DNA from: Gordionus sp. m RMFG-2023
Lineage: Eukaryota > Nematomorpha > Gordioida > Chordodea > Parachordodidae
Reading direction: 5' to 3'
Assembly (NCBI RefSeq): GCF_954871325.1
Contig: NC_088775.1
Span: 23,971,561 to 24,035,560, forward strand
DNA: 64,000 nucleotides
Made by a program: the position numbers and the translations under genes. This document shows, piece after piece, positions 1 to 11,263 of this stretch; position 1 is the stretch's first letter, and the number at the start of each line of letters is the position of its first letter. Under the pieces are notes generated by a model that saw only the letters and a list, made by a program, of their open reading frames with translations, had not been told where the DNA came from and ran no database searches.

Positions 1-532
1 TTCCAGAGTAGTAAGGATTTCTTGTTTTCTTTAATACTTCATGAATATCTTTAAGATTTTTCAAAAATATTTAGACTTATCAAGTTAGACTGAATATTTT
101 TTATAAGAATTAATTTAATATTTTATTTCAATAACAAAAATCAAAGTGAGGAAAGATATATTATGATTTGAAATCTATTATAAAATTTAATATATTTTTA
201 TATTTTAAGAAAATGGTAATATATTGTAGTGCATATGGCTGTAACCAAAAATATTGTTCAGGAAGTAAATTTCCTTTCATAAGTATGATAACTCAAATTA
301 AATATTCTATTTTTTGTCAGAATTAAATCTAAAATATTTATTATATAAAGATGCAACTTATATTAATAGCCTATTTTTTCTTGTAAAAATTAGTATGGCA
401 GATTTCCTAGGAAAATAAAACTATATAATGAAATTTATCACATTTTTTTATTTTTAGAAATGACTCAGAAAACAAAATTGAATATACATGATTTTATTGA
501 TAAATATTTTGAATTATATAAAAAGAATCTTG
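1..532 (+). repeat. Direct repeat copy 1 with THAP-like exon
   Basis: This stretch is repeated almost base for base at 1261-1793. It contains a short coding-like piece at about 214-283 that reads MVIYCSAYGCNQKYCSGSKF, followed by PFI and then a possible splice donor. The CxxxxC spacing near the start and the following SKFPF resemble the N-terminal half of a THAP C2CH zinc finger. A second coding-like piece at 461-532 (MTQKTKLNIHDFIDKYFELY) follows a plausible TTTTTAG acceptor. The remaining THAP residues (the C-x2-H half) are not visible, so the call is tentative. The copy is part of a larger inverted and direct repeat complex with 536-1505 and 7403-8360. Confidence 0.5.
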
Positions 533-713
533 AAACTATGATGGCATCAGGTAGTAACATGCTAATAATCTCCATTAACGAATCACGGAATAATATACCA
601 TTATATGATCCTTCGATGATTTTATAATGTATAACTACACAAATTCCTATAGTGCAAAGTACACTTACATTTTTTCCTTTTGAGGGTTGCCCAAGAATGG
701 ACAGGTACAACAT
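465..713 (-). pseudogene. Tc1/IS630-like transposase fragment, inverted copy
   Basis: The minus strand here encodes the same first 55 or so residues as the ORF at 8182-8460 (YLSILGQPSKGKNVSVLCTI and following, ending LLPDAIIV). It then diverges where the inverted repeat ends near 536, so the second catalytic Asp motif and the PPYSP block are missing. It is the broken mirror copy of a DDE_3 (Tc1/mariner-IS630 superfamily) catalytic domain. The family call comes from the complete C-terminal half at 8182-8460. Confidence 0.6.
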
Positions 714-1505
714 GACATTAATACTATAGATTACCGATTAATGTATTTGAAGTGGCAAAAATTGAATTGAGTAGCAGCCATTTTGTGTTTGGAGCTTTTA
801 CCAAAGAAACGTATGATAATTTCATAAATTTCAAGTTTATTTTTGTTATATATTATATTATTTTTTTACTAGATGAATAAAAAACATTTTTAGGGCAAAT
901 AATTTATAGTTATACTGTTTATTAGATTATTGACTAATGAACATTTTTAAGATTTATTTTGAATAATCAAGTTAAAATAAATACTCTTTATAGTATTAAG
1001 ATTATAATTAAATATTTTCTGGTCTTTATTAACATTTTTAGAGAAAGTAAAGGATATGCTTAATACTTAATGAATATTATTAAGATTTATTTAGACTAAG
1101 CAAGTTAGAATATATACCTTTTGATGAGAATGTAATTAAATATTTAGGCTTTTTATTTTCATTTGCAGTTTATTACTTAATGAATATCTTTATTTATAGA
1201 GACTAATCAATATAAAAGAAAATTTCTATAGTAATAAGAATATAGTTTAAAATTTTGTCATTTCCAGAGTAGTAAGGATTTCTTGTTTTCTTTAATACTT
1301 CATGAATATCTTTAAGATTTTTCAAAAATATTTAGACTTATCAAGTTAGACTGAATATTTTTTATAAGAATTAATTTAATATTTTATTTCAATAACAAAA
1401 ATCAAAGTGAGGAAAGATATATTATGATTTGAAATCTATTATAAAATTTAATATATTTTTATATTTTAAGAAAATGGTAATATATTGTAGTGCATATGGC
1501 TGTAA
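536..1505 (-). repeat. Left arm of a ~0.96-kb inverted repeat
   Basis: Read on the minus strand this segment matches 7403-8360 nearly throughout: the transposase fragment, the CTCCAAACACAAAATGGCTG stretch, and a long AT-rich spacer up to the THAP-like exon. The two arms face each other across about 5.9 kb, of which 4.4 kb is a later hAT insertion. Removing that insertion leaves a spacer of about 1.5 kb. The arm shares 1261-1505 with the direct repeat 1-532 / 1261-1793. Confidence 0.8.
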
Positions 1506-1793
1506 CCAAAAATATTGTTCAGGAAGTAAATTTCCTTTCATAAGTATGATAACTCAAATTAAATATTCTATTTTTTGTCAGAATTAAATCTAAAATATTT
1601 ATTATATAAAGATGCAACTTATATTAATAGCCTATTTTTTCTTGTAAAAATTAGTATGGCAGATTTCCTAGGAAAATAAAACTATATAATGAAATTTATC
1701 ACATTTTTTTATTTTTAGAAATGACTCAGAAAACAAAATTGAATATACATGATTTTATTGATAAATATTTTGAATTATATAAAAAGAATCTTG
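1261..1793 (+). repeat. Direct repeat copy 2 with THAP-like exon
   Basis: Second copy of 1-532, about 1261 bases away and almost identical, ending at the same point (TATAAAAAGAATCTTGA). It carries the same THAP-like N-terminal exon (about 1474-1544) and downstream exon-like piece (about 1722-1793). The high identity suggests a recent segmental duplication or rolling fold-back rearrangement. Confidence 0.85.
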
Positions 1794-3026
1794 ATATAAT
1801 TTCTTTTGTAATTATTTTTTTAGCAAATAAAAAGAGGTTATATTTTATTATTTATAAGTCTTTATATTTTATTTTTGCTTTGAATTATGTTATTTCTTAA
1901 TATTATAACTATCCGTTTCTAAATATATTTATTTAAATTTAATTCACTAAAGTGCAAAAATCAATAATGAATATATATATCGCGAAAAATATAATAATCT
2001 TATAAATTTTTACAATAATGAATATAAATAATATATATGTTATATTTACATCTAATAAAATAATTGTATTATTATAATGAATATGTATATCGCGAAAAAA
2101 TTATCTTATAATTTTTTACAATAATTAATACAATAATATATATATGTTATTGAAGTACTTTGTGATCGGGTCATGATATTTTATTAATAAAAATTCCAAA
2201 ATTAATTTTAAACATAAAAAAGATTAATAAAGAATTTCAAAATTATTTTACAGGAAAAAATAAAGTCTCTCTAAACTATAAAAAATTCGTCCCTTTTATA
2301 GGGAAAATAAAAGGCGCAATTATAAATTAAAATTAAATTGGCGCAAAGTGAAAAAAAGAACGTTTTTGTGGAATCGAGTTGTGTTAGTTTTATCGTACAT
2401 AATTGGGGATAAAACCTACCCCCTTAAACTTCCCGAAACTCAAAATATACCTTGGGATGCAGGGTGGTCTCCCGGACCCAACGGTCTAACTCATATTTTC
2501 GGATCACCTTACTGAGGACTCCTAAGTAAGAAATCCAGTAAAGTGAGAGAAAACACAAAAGCCATATGTGTTAATCTCACTGTGTTTAACTTAAAACAAA
2601 AATTACCAAAAAAAAGAAAAACATTTTTTAACTTTCATTTTATGGTACACAAAGGAGATGGATAAAAAAAACTTTAATTAATTTTAACATAAACAAAAGA
2701 AGGGGATAAAAAACTTTTACATCTTACACATAATAAAAGAGGGGGATAAAAAAACTTTTTTATCTTTAACATAATAAAAGAGGGGGTTTAAAGAAAAACC
2801 TTTTTTTTTTTATCTTTAACAGTTATATTTATATCTAATAAAATGTTTTATTATAACTAATAAAGTAAAGTATAAAGTTCAAACTTTTTTTCGTACAAAT
2901 ATTCACAATAATTTTTCCTTCATCTATAAATAATTAAGTTAAATAACATTTTTATATTACTTGATTTATTGCCCTTGAAAAAGTACTGCTTTGTTAAGTT
3001 TTTCTCTAATATTTAATTTCAATTTG
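1794..3026. other. AT-rich spacer with short tandem repeats
   Basis: No gene seen. At 1960-2150 a block containing ATATCGCGAAAAA and ATATATGTTA occurs twice. At about 2640-2820 there are three to four degenerate copies of a ~55-bp unit built on AAAAGAGGGGGATAAAAAAC. The stretch 2390-2560 is the least AT-rich part (TACCCCCTTAAACTTCCCG, GGTGGTCTCCCGGACCC), and I do not recognise it. Confidence 0.5.
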
Positions 3027-3034
3027 GTTACAGC
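3027..3034. repeat. Target-site duplication GTTACAGC (left)
   Basis: This 8-bp sequence directly precedes the hAT end TAGAGATGTAAA and is repeated exactly at 7403-7410 after the right end TTTACATCTATA. It belongs to the surrounding THAP repeat (reverse of GCTGTAAC in GGCTGTAACCAAAAA at about 1499), so the target is identifiable. Confidence 0.9.
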
Positions 3035-3392
3035 TAGAGATGTAAAGGTATGGAAATTTCCCGGTAAATAACGGGAAATTTCCCGAATTTTCCCTTAATA
3101 TAAATATATTATTTATTTGCAAAAATTATGATTTATATTTTATAAAATATAATATTTTATTTCAATAATTATGATTTATAATTTAATTTATAAATAATTT
3201 TTATTTTCCTCGTGAGTCTTTAAACTTATTTTTTTTATTAGTGCAATCATTGAGTGCAATTTTTCAAATCTATAATTTTAAAAGTACAAAAATAAAGGTA
3301 AAATGTTTCACATTATATTCTCATACATAATATTAATGTGATATATTATAGAATTATTAATAATTAATGATATATTTAGATTTGATATATAA

Positions 3393-5046
3393 TAGTGCGC
3401 ACAAATTGAGCGTTTGCAGTATGTTTGTTAATGTAACGCATCTTTGTTTAGATTGAAAGCAGTATGTTTTTTATTAAAGTTTTTTTTATAATTTCTTAAA
3501 CAAAATGAGTTTTTCTTACCTTAAGGTAAAATAAGGAAGTTTAATTATATTTGTTTATTTAGATTTCCTAAGAATTTATGATTCAATCAGGGTTTTCAAA
3601 TTTTTTTGCGGCCTTGGATGCAAAACATATGTATATAAATGTTTCTTTGTTTATCCTACCTTAATTTATATATTTATAATAATCTATATATTTTAATAAA
3701 AATGTGAAATAAATTTTGAATAGTTTGCTTATTTATATATTTTATATTTTTTTCAAGACACTAGATATAAAAATAAATAGATTTAGAAATATTGCTAATC
3801 AAATTTCAAGTTTATGATATAATTTGATTAAATCTATCTAATAATTGCTAAATAAATTTTGAATAGTTGCTTATTTATATATATTTTACAAAATAATTTT
3901 AATTACATTTTTCAATCTTTAATTATAAAAATGTACACCATAATAAGAGTATTAAATGTCTTATTTAATAAAATAATTTTAATTATATTTTTCAAAAATG
4001 GACACTAGAATATGGAATAATATAACTTTATTATATATAAATAAATAGAATTACAAAAAAAAACAAATCAATTTTCATAGATATAATTTCATTAAATAAT
4101 GAGGTTTGATTTGCAGGTATATCTGTTGAATTTGGAGGCCACAATTCAATTTTCCATTAAAGTATAATACAATGGAGATACTTCATTTTTGAAAAAATAT
4201 TTGTTTGATTTATATTTTATAGAGAAACATTCTATAATAATGTTAAATTTATAGATAAATATATATTTTACTGGCTCTCAAGGCACCCTTTCCAAAAGAG
4301 TCAATATATCCAACAATGCATTTAATTTTAACCCATTTGCCTTCCTTTGGTATAATTTCTTTAGGACTAAAACTATCCTCTATTGTTGGCTCCATGAATT
4401 TAATGTAATCATACCATCTGTATGAGAGTTTAGAGCCAGAAGCTCCTGAAACCTTGCACAATTATCTTGGTCTTTAAAGTTTTGCAACTTCTTCTTTATG
4501 CATGCTACAGTTGTATCATGCAATGGAAATTCCATCCCCAAGCTATTAAAAATATAATTTATCATTATTTATATATATTTACCTTAAACTACTGGTTAAT
4601 AAACCATCTAATACTAATATAGAATTCTTATGGTCTGGACGCTGCTGGCTCCAGACCATTTGTTGAGTTTCCAGTAAGGTACATAATTTTTTAGTAACCT
4701 TATCATCCCTTTTAAAATTATAATAAGTATCCTAAAATTATATAAATATAAATTCCAAAATTATATAAATAATCATTTCTAAAATTATATAAATATCAAT
4801 TAATATATTCTAAATAATATAATATCAATTAATATATTCTAAATAATATAATATCAATTAATATATGAAATAAATTATACCTACAATTTGTATCCATTTT
4901 TAAATTTTAGCTCAAAATTAAAAAAGCATAGAAAAAATCTAACCAGTTTGCTTTTTTATTAACGTTTGCCGTAAAAAAATCCAAGCTGCACTCTACCATA
5001 TTAGCTTTTAAAACGGAGAGTTGCAACGCTCAATTTGTGCGCACTA
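3393..5046. mobile_element. Nested TIR element, 1.65 kb, 3-bp TSD (PIF/Harbinger-like?)
   Basis: Inverted ends TAGTGCGCACAAATTGAGCG at 3393 and its reverse complement ending at 5046 are perfect for about 22 bp. They are flanked by TAA at 3390-3392 and 5047-5049. A TAA/TTA duplication is typical of PIF/Harbinger, but a TA duplication (Tc1-like) cannot be excluded because the ends begin and finish in TA. No DDE domain is visible. The interior has a minus-strand spliced gene fragment (4249-4725) and direct repeats built on AATAAATTTTGAATAGTTGC at about 3705-3880. It is probably non-autonomous. Confidence 0.8.
4252..4725 (-). pseudogene. Unrecognised spliced gene fragment in the nested element
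   Basis: On the minus strand a coding-like exon (about 4725-4583: KLCTLLETQQMVWSQQRPDH, then LVLDGLLTSSL) runs into a GT...AG intron of about 40 bp that ends TTTTTAATAG just before CTTGGGGATGG. It continues as GMEFPLHDTTVACIKKKLQN FKDQ. A third coding-like stretch (KLSYRWYDYIKFMEPTIEDS and WVKIKCIVGYIDSFGKG) lies in another frame at 4252-4461. I do not recognise the protein. A trihelix/Myb-like accessory protein of a Harbinger element would fit the context, but the tryptophan spacing of that fold is not clear. Confidence 0.35.
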
Positions 5047-5186
5047 TAAGTATCATTATATGTTAATCATACTATATAACTGATATAATGATTTATGATG
5101 TTTAATATATTTTAATCATACTATATAACTGGTATAATGATTTATTGATGTTTAATTTAAATTAATATGATTGCAATATTTTATAG

Positions 5187-7099
5187 ATGCCTCGGAAATC
5201 TTCCAATATCTGGAAACATTTTATTAAAGATAGAGCTAATAACAAGAAAGGATATATATCAATATGCAAATTTTGTCAATTAACATATAATTTCCCAAAT
5301 TCAACAAAGATGTCCTCAGCATATCAAAAAATGTCAAGGGTATATTAACAGTTTACAATTTAATGAAGTTGATCGTGATAATAATAATTCTACTGAAGAG
5401 GATATTGTAGTATGTTTACCAGATTCCAGTAATCTTAATAAGATTATATCCCAAAAAAACAATAAAACCATTCTAAATACTTTTAAAGAAAATACCAATA
5501 ATTTTAATGCTGGCACATCTAAAATTAAAATTTTTTTCGAAACCGAACAAAATCAAACGCAACTTGACAGTGCTTTGGCATTGGCTATTTTTATGTCAAA
5601 TTGCCCTTTTAATTTAGTTGAAAATAAATATTTCATCAATTTTTTAAAATTAATGCGTCCAGCCTATAAAATTCCTTCTAGACATGCAATTAGTAAAACA
5701 TTACTAGATTTTGAATACATTAAAGTGAAAAATATTATTAACAATAAATTCAATAATTTAAAAGATTTTACTCTCATAAGCGATGGCTGGACAAATATTC
5801 GCGGAGAGTCCATTATTAATTTTATAATAATGACTCCAGAACCAATTTTTTTAAAATCCATTGACACAGGTTCCAGGGCTCACACTAGTGAATATATCGC
5901 ATCTGAGTTGATCAAGGTAATAGAAGAAATTCGTTGTCAAAAATTTATCTCACTAGTAACTGATAATGTAAAGAATATGAAAAAGGCCTGGAGTCTTGTT
6001 AAGGCAAAATATAATTATATTGAATGCTTTGGATGTGCCGCACATGTTGAATCTGCTTATTAAAGATTTATGCCAAATACCTTTTATTAAAAAGATCAAA
6101 GCAAATAATTAAATTTATAAAATTTCATGGTATTTTATTAGCAACTTTTAAAGAAAGGCAAATATTGAAAGGATATAAATCTTCCTTAAAAATTCCAAGT
6201 CCGACAAGATGGGGAGGTTTTGTTATAATGTTGCAAAGTGTTGTGAAAAATAAGGAAGTTTTGCAAGAAATTGCAATTTCTAGTTTATTTACAAACAAAC
6301 AAAGAAGGCTTATTATATTAGACAAAGAAGGATACTGGGATAAATTAGAGTCTCTCTGTATTGATTTTTTTGGAATTTATTTATAAGAAAATTATATTTG
6401 TAGAATCGGATTCAGCGGTATTATCTGACCTTCCAGAAATATTTTGGGACATAAAAGATAAACTCAATTCATAAACTTTTATTTTTAATGAAAATTATTT
6501 GAAAAGTGTTATGCATATTAAAAAACGAAAGAAATTTTGTTGCCGAGAATATCATTATGCAACAAATCTTATGGATCCTCGATATTATGGTGTGAAATTA
6601 ACAGACCGGGAATTAACAGCAGCTTTAAATATAATAAATATTATTTCAGGCCAAATTAATTGCGATATTGGAAAAATTATGGGTAATTTAGCAGAATATC
6701 GTTCAAAACAAGGTTTCTATAAAGGAGCTGGCATAGGAGAGCTCAATCCATACCAAACCACTCATATGGTGGAAAGGGTTGTGTACAAATCAACCCCTTT
6801 GTCAAGTGGCAGTAAGATGTCTTTCGATACCACCCTCAAGTGCTTCGTCAGAAAGGGTCTGGTCAGCATTTGGAAAAATTCATTCAAAAACGAGAAATAG
6901 AATAAAGAATGAAAGAGTCGAAAAATTAATATCAATAAGGCATAACATACATTTAAAGGATCATACAAATACATCAAGTTCGGGATATCATCAAAAGAGT
7001 TCAGATTCCGATTTATCAATATCAAGTGATAATGATGATATTTCAATTTCATCCCATGAAGATATTGATGCTATTTCATTAGCATCCCAAGAATTTTAA
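5187..7099 (+). pseudogene. hAT transposase, decayed
   Basis: Starts at ATG 5187 just after TTATAG. It reads MPRKSSNIWKHFIKDRANNK and then a C-x2-C pair (ISICKFCQL) followed in another frame by an H-x3-C (HIKKC), a BED-type zinc finger. Next are the first catalytic Asp block (LISDGWTN, about 5785), the second (LVTDNVKNMKKAW, about 5960) and the C-x2-H motif (CAAHV, about 6040). PTRWGG follows near 6200, MDPRYYG near 6570, and the C-terminal dimerisation block (CLSIPPSSASSERVWSAFGK, about 6820, then RNRIKNERVEKL). These occur in order but in three frames with at least four frame changes and stops. The transposase is therefore recognisable across its length but not translatable. Confidence 0.88.
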
Positions 7100-7402
7100 A
7101 TGTAATTTCTGATACATGCTTTTTGTAATTAATAAAGTTATTCAAAAAATGATGTTTATAGATTTATTTTTGTCTTTATTGTTTAATTATATTATTTTCC
7201 CTTAGTTCTCCAAATTTAATAAAGTTATTCCATAAAAAAAATTGAAAGGTTTAAAGTATATTTTGTGGTTATTTTTTAATTTTCCGTTATTTCCCGTTTT
7301 TTCCCGTTATTTCCAGTTTTTTCCCCCAATTTTCCCTTTTTTCTCCAATTTTTCCGGGGAAATTTCCCCTGAACCAATTTTCCCGGGAATTTTACATCTA
7401 TA

Positions 7403-7410
7403 GTTACAGC
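7403..7410. repeat. Target-site duplication GTTACAGC (right)
   Basis: Exact partner of 3027-3034, followed by CATATGCACTACAATATTAC, the continuation of the interrupted repeat arm. Confidence 0.9.
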
Positions 7411-8360
7411 CATATGCACTACAATATTACCATTTTCTTAAAATATAAAAAATATATTAAATTTTATAATAGATTTCAAATCATAATATATCTTTCCTCA
7501 CTTTGATTTTTGTTATTGAATATATAAATATTAAATTAATTCTTATAAAAAATATTCATTCTAACTTGATAAGTCGAAATGTATTTGAAAAATCTTAAAG
7601 ATATTCAATAAATCCTTACTTCTCTGGAAATGACAAAATTTTAAACTATATTCTTATTACTATAGAGATTTTCTTTTATATTGATTAGTCTATATAAAAT
7701 ATTAAAGATATTCATTAAGTAATAAACTGCAAATGAAAATAAAAAGCCTAAATATTTAATTACATTCTCATCAAAAGGTATATATTCTAACTTGCTTAGT
7801 CTAAATAAATCTTAATAATATTCATTAAGTATTAAGCATATCCTTTACTTTCTCTAAAAATGTTAATAAAGACCAGAAAATATTTAATTATAATCTTAAT
7901 ACTATAAAGAGTATTTATTTTAACTTGATTATTCAAAATAAATCTTAAAAATGTTCATTAGTCAATAATCTAATAAACAGTATAACTATAAATTATTTGC
8001 CCTAAAAATGTTTTTTATTCATCTAGTAAAAAAATAATATAATATATAACAAAAATAAACTTGAAATTTATGAAATTATCATACGTTTCTTTGGTAAAAG
8101 CTCCAAACACAAAATGGCTGCTACTCAATTCAATTTTTGCCACTTCAAATACATTAATCGGTAATCTATAGTATTAATGTCATGTTGTACCTGTCCATTC
8201 TTGGGCAACCCTCAAAAGGAAAAAATGTAAGTGTACTTTGCACTATAGGAATTTGTGTAGTTATACATTATAAAATCATCGAAGGATCATATAATGGTAT
8301 ATTATTCCGTGATTCGTTAATGGAGATTATTAGCATGTTACTACCTGATGCCATCATAGT
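7403..8360 (+). repeat. Right arm of the ~0.96-kb inverted repeat
   Basis: Reverse complement of 536-1505. It begins inside the THAP-like exon because the hAT landed there, runs through the same AT-rich spacer, and ends inside the DDE_3 fragment, whose unique C-terminal part follows. Confidence 0.82.
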
Positions 8361-8460
8361 TATGGATAATGCTTCAATACATAAAAGTCATCTAATTGAT
8401 GCCTATAAAGAGAGAATAGAGTATCAACCCCCATATTCACCACAATTAAAAAATTTTTAG
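8182..8460 (+). pseudogene. Tc1/IS630-like DDE_3 transposase, C-terminal half
   Basis: 92 codons covering the C-terminal half of a DDE superfamily endonuclease. Residues 59-67 read IIVMDNASI with HKS following, the second catalytic Asp block. Residues 82-88 read QPPYSPQ, the conserved stretch just before the third acidic residue, which usually follows as LNPIE. Here the text ends LKNF and stops, so the last acidic residue and tail are missing. The N-terminal paired/HTH DNA-binding region and the first Asp are also absent. A family member is normally about 300-350 aa, so this is a fragment. Confidence 0.78.
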
Positions 8461-9590
8461 GGGTCTTCAAAAACAAATATAGGCTATTAATTCCCAGACC
8501 AAGCACAAGGGAGCATATAATAACCAATATAAATCAAATTGTGCATTAATTTATTCCTTGTGATTTTTCAAATTTTTATAATCAATTTCAACACTATTTG
8601 GAGCTGGACTATCGTGGACAACCAATTGAATAAAGTGATCAAATTATATAATAAATTATGATTAACATTTTTTAATATTAATTAAATAGGTACTACTAAG
8701 CAAGCAATTTCGTATGACTATGAACTACCATTTAAATATTTTATATAATCAATATTCATGTATTAGTGTAATTACGAATATATTTTTTATTATATAATGT
8801 TTATATGTAATATACGAATTGAATAAAATATTAAATTAAAGTTATGTCTCAAATCTATGTTATAATTTTCCGATGTCCTCACTACGTAATCGTGACGTCA
8901 TGTCATCGCTATATCATGTCATCGGTTACTATTTATTTTTATTTGTTAATTTATTTTTTTTCAATATCTATACAAACAGTAACTATGTAACTGTAGGATG
9001 CCAAAGTAAAACCTTAAATATTCTTTTTTTATCTTTACAAAATTTTACAACCTATGCAAGTATTGGATGTCAAGGTAATACAATAAATATATCTTATTTT
9101 CAAAATTTTACAAAATATTCATATTATCATTAAGATTTTATAAAGCTACCTTTAAAAAAAATAAATTTACTCTATAAAATACCAAGAGTCAAAATAATTA
9201 TTGTTCAAGAAGTTGCTATTAGTGAAAATAATTATAAATGTATAATAAAATATGATACATAATATTTTCATTATATCAATTATATTACAATATTCAAAAT
9301 TAATTTTCTTATTTAATTTATTTTTAAATAGATCAATCGTCATTTAAATTTCAAAATTTTTTTTTTAAAAGCATTTTATAAATTTATAAAATCAAAATAT
9401 AATTATAACCTTGATCATAGTACAAAAAAGTATAAGAATCATTTATTTTTATTTCATGGATAACAAATAATGATGCAAACATTAATCATTAAGTATTATA
9501 AAAATAAATTATTAGAATTGTTGCAGTGACTACAATTTTAATCCATATTTTTCTCTATAACTTAATTTTTGGTTATTTACAATAATAAGA
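8461..9590. other. AT-rich spacer with a dispersed 100-bp repeat
   Basis: No gene seen; the ORF at 8873-9133 has no recognisable domain. About 8860-8960 is a dispersed repeat shared with 13480-13585. It contains TGACGTCA, a perfect 8-bp palindrome of the CRE/bZIP type, and several ATGTCATCG steps. From about 9371 the sequence is the first copy of tandem repeat R. Confidence 0.5.
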
Positions 9591-9990
9591 TTTGTTATTT
9601 CTTATAATAATATTAGGGCAAACCTGATTTTGTCATGATTCTCAATCAGAGATTTCCCCTTCATTAATTAGAAATTTAATATCTCCGGGCTTCGGAATAA
9701 TTTTTCAAAATTATTATGGGTTGGATTGGGTTTTAAAAATATTCCTCAAAATTAATATTGGCTTGGTTTTCAAAATATTAGGGATTGAGCTGGGTTTGAG
9801 AAATTTTTTTAAAATTATTAAGGTCTTGGATGCTTGGAAATTTTTTCCAAATATTGTAGGCCCGAACCTAACTTGGGATTTTTTAATCTTAAATGTTAGT
9901 CGTATGTACATTAATGTTTTTATAAAGAAATATATTTTGATTCAAAAAATAGTTTTCAGTAACCTACAAAATGTGACATCATTTTTTTAA
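9371..9990 (+). repeat. Dispersed repeat R, copy 1 (partial)
   Basis: Matches 10241-10970 in order: TATAAGAATCATTTATTTTT, TCCATATTTTTCTC, AATATTAGGGCA then AACCTGATT, GAGATTTCCCC and several degenerate units of TTATGGGTTGGATTGGG. It forms a tandem duplication offset by about 870 bp with the next copy. No coding domain is seen, although ORFs occur on both strands. Classification unknown. Confidence 0.7.
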
Positions 9991-10129
9991 AAAATTAGCT
10001 TAAATTTATGTGACAAGAAAAACAAATTCCTTAAAATATATAAATAAATTGTATATAAGTTTCATTAGTATTGAATTGCATTTCTGTTATATAAATAGAT
10101 AGAATTTTTTTTTACTTAACATAAAGATA

Positions 10130-11150
10130 TAGATAGCCCTAATCAAATTTTTTGATAAATAATTCCGGAAATGCAAGACATACACTAAATTTATCTGAAA
10201 AACAACAATAACCCAATATAATAAACAACAATTTATTTTTTAGATATAATTTTAATTGATCACAGTATAAAAAAGTATAAGAATCATTTATTTTTATTTT
10301 ATAGATAAAAAAATAATGATACAAACATTAATCATTATAAAAAATAAATTTTATTAGAAATGCTTCAGTAAACATAATTTCAATCCATATTTTTCTCCAT
10401 AACTTAATTTTTGGGATTATTTCTAATAAAACGAAGTAAGATTTGATATTTCATATAATAATATTAGGGCAGACCTGATTCTGTCATGATTCTCTAATAA
10501 GTAGTTTGCCCAGGCTTTTCCAGTTTCCAATATTGCGAAATTTACGTGCATATATAACTAGGAGTCAACCCGTAGACTAATTGGTAAATCGGAGATTTCC
10601 TTCATGTGATGATAAATTAATTAGAAATTTAACTATCTCTGGGCTTAGAAAAAATTTTCAAGATTATTATGGGTTGGAATGGTATTCATCAAAATTAATA
10701 TTGGCTTGCACCTGACTTGGGAATATCTTTTACAAATTTATATTGGTCTGGCTAGGAAAAAATTAAAATTATTATGGGTTGAGCTGGGCTTGAGAAATTA
10801 TTTAAAAATTATAAGGTCTTGGACGCTTGGAATTTTTTCCAAATATTGTGAGCTTGAACCTGGCTTAAAATTTTTTAATGTTAAATGTTAGTCTTATGTA
10901 ACCAGTAATATTTTTACAAAGAATTTTGATATGGGGTAAAAGCTTATTTAAACATATTTTGACTCAAAAAATAGTTTCCACTCTTAGTCCTAATGGGTTC
11001 AACTCAATGAATTGGTTGGACATGAGCTGAATGGGGGTGGGGGTTAAAAATAATATAAATTGGATATGATTTTTAAATATAAGGTAAAGTCTATCGTAAA
11101 AAACGAATAAAATTTTCATTCGCCGTTATTTTTGACGGGCTTTTTACTAG
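10130..11150 (+). repeat. Dispersed repeat R, copy 2 (most complete, empty site)
   Basis: Runs from TATAGATAGCCCTAATC at about 10130 to CGCCGTTATTTTTGACGGG near 11140. Homologous pieces are at 22131-22352, 26714-26857, 59091-59350 and, inverted, about 40330-40530. This copy has GTTAGTCTTATGTAACC at about 10888-10904 with no insertion, so it is the empty counterpart of the site where the 32-kb element sits at 26858. Its end has the short inverted repeat CCGTTATTTTTGACGG. Confidence 0.8.
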
Positions 11151-11263
11151 TATAATAAAATAAAGTGGGAGAAAAAAAAATTAAAATTTAAAAAAAAAAC
11201 AATTTTCAAATAAAAGATTTTAACTAAGATTTAAAAACTAAGATGAATATTGAATATTTAAAT

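Larger units (their letters stand above)
3035..7402 (+). mobile_element. hAT transposon, 4.37 kb, with nested insertion
   Basis: The ends are inverted (TAGAGATGTAAA and TTTACATCTATA, one mismatch) with an exact 8-bp TSD, as expected for hAT. The subterminal regions are rich in GGGAAATTTCCCG-type motifs: 3057-3096 on the left and a run of TTTCCCGTT / TTTTCCC / CCGGGAA at 7272-7390 on the right. These may be transposase binding sites (inference). The right half encodes a decayed BED-finger hAT transposase (5187-7099). Without the nested 1.65-kb element the length is about 2.7 kb, normal for an autonomous hAT. Confidence 0.92.

Noticed and set aside
2390-2560. Possible structured RNA in the less AT-rich patch (GGTGGTCTCCCGGACCC)
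   Set aside because: No tRNA boxes or known RNA motif found by eye, and no second copy in the window to compare.
8873-9133. 86-aa ORF as a small secreted protein
   Set aside because: It has a hydrophobic stretch, but it starts inside a dispersed repeat, has no family resemblance and has AT-rich simple composition.
9721-9990. ORFs on both strands in repeat R (also 10679-10891)
   Set aside because: They follow the degenerate TTATGGGTTGGATTGGG units and are not conserved as protein between the R copies.
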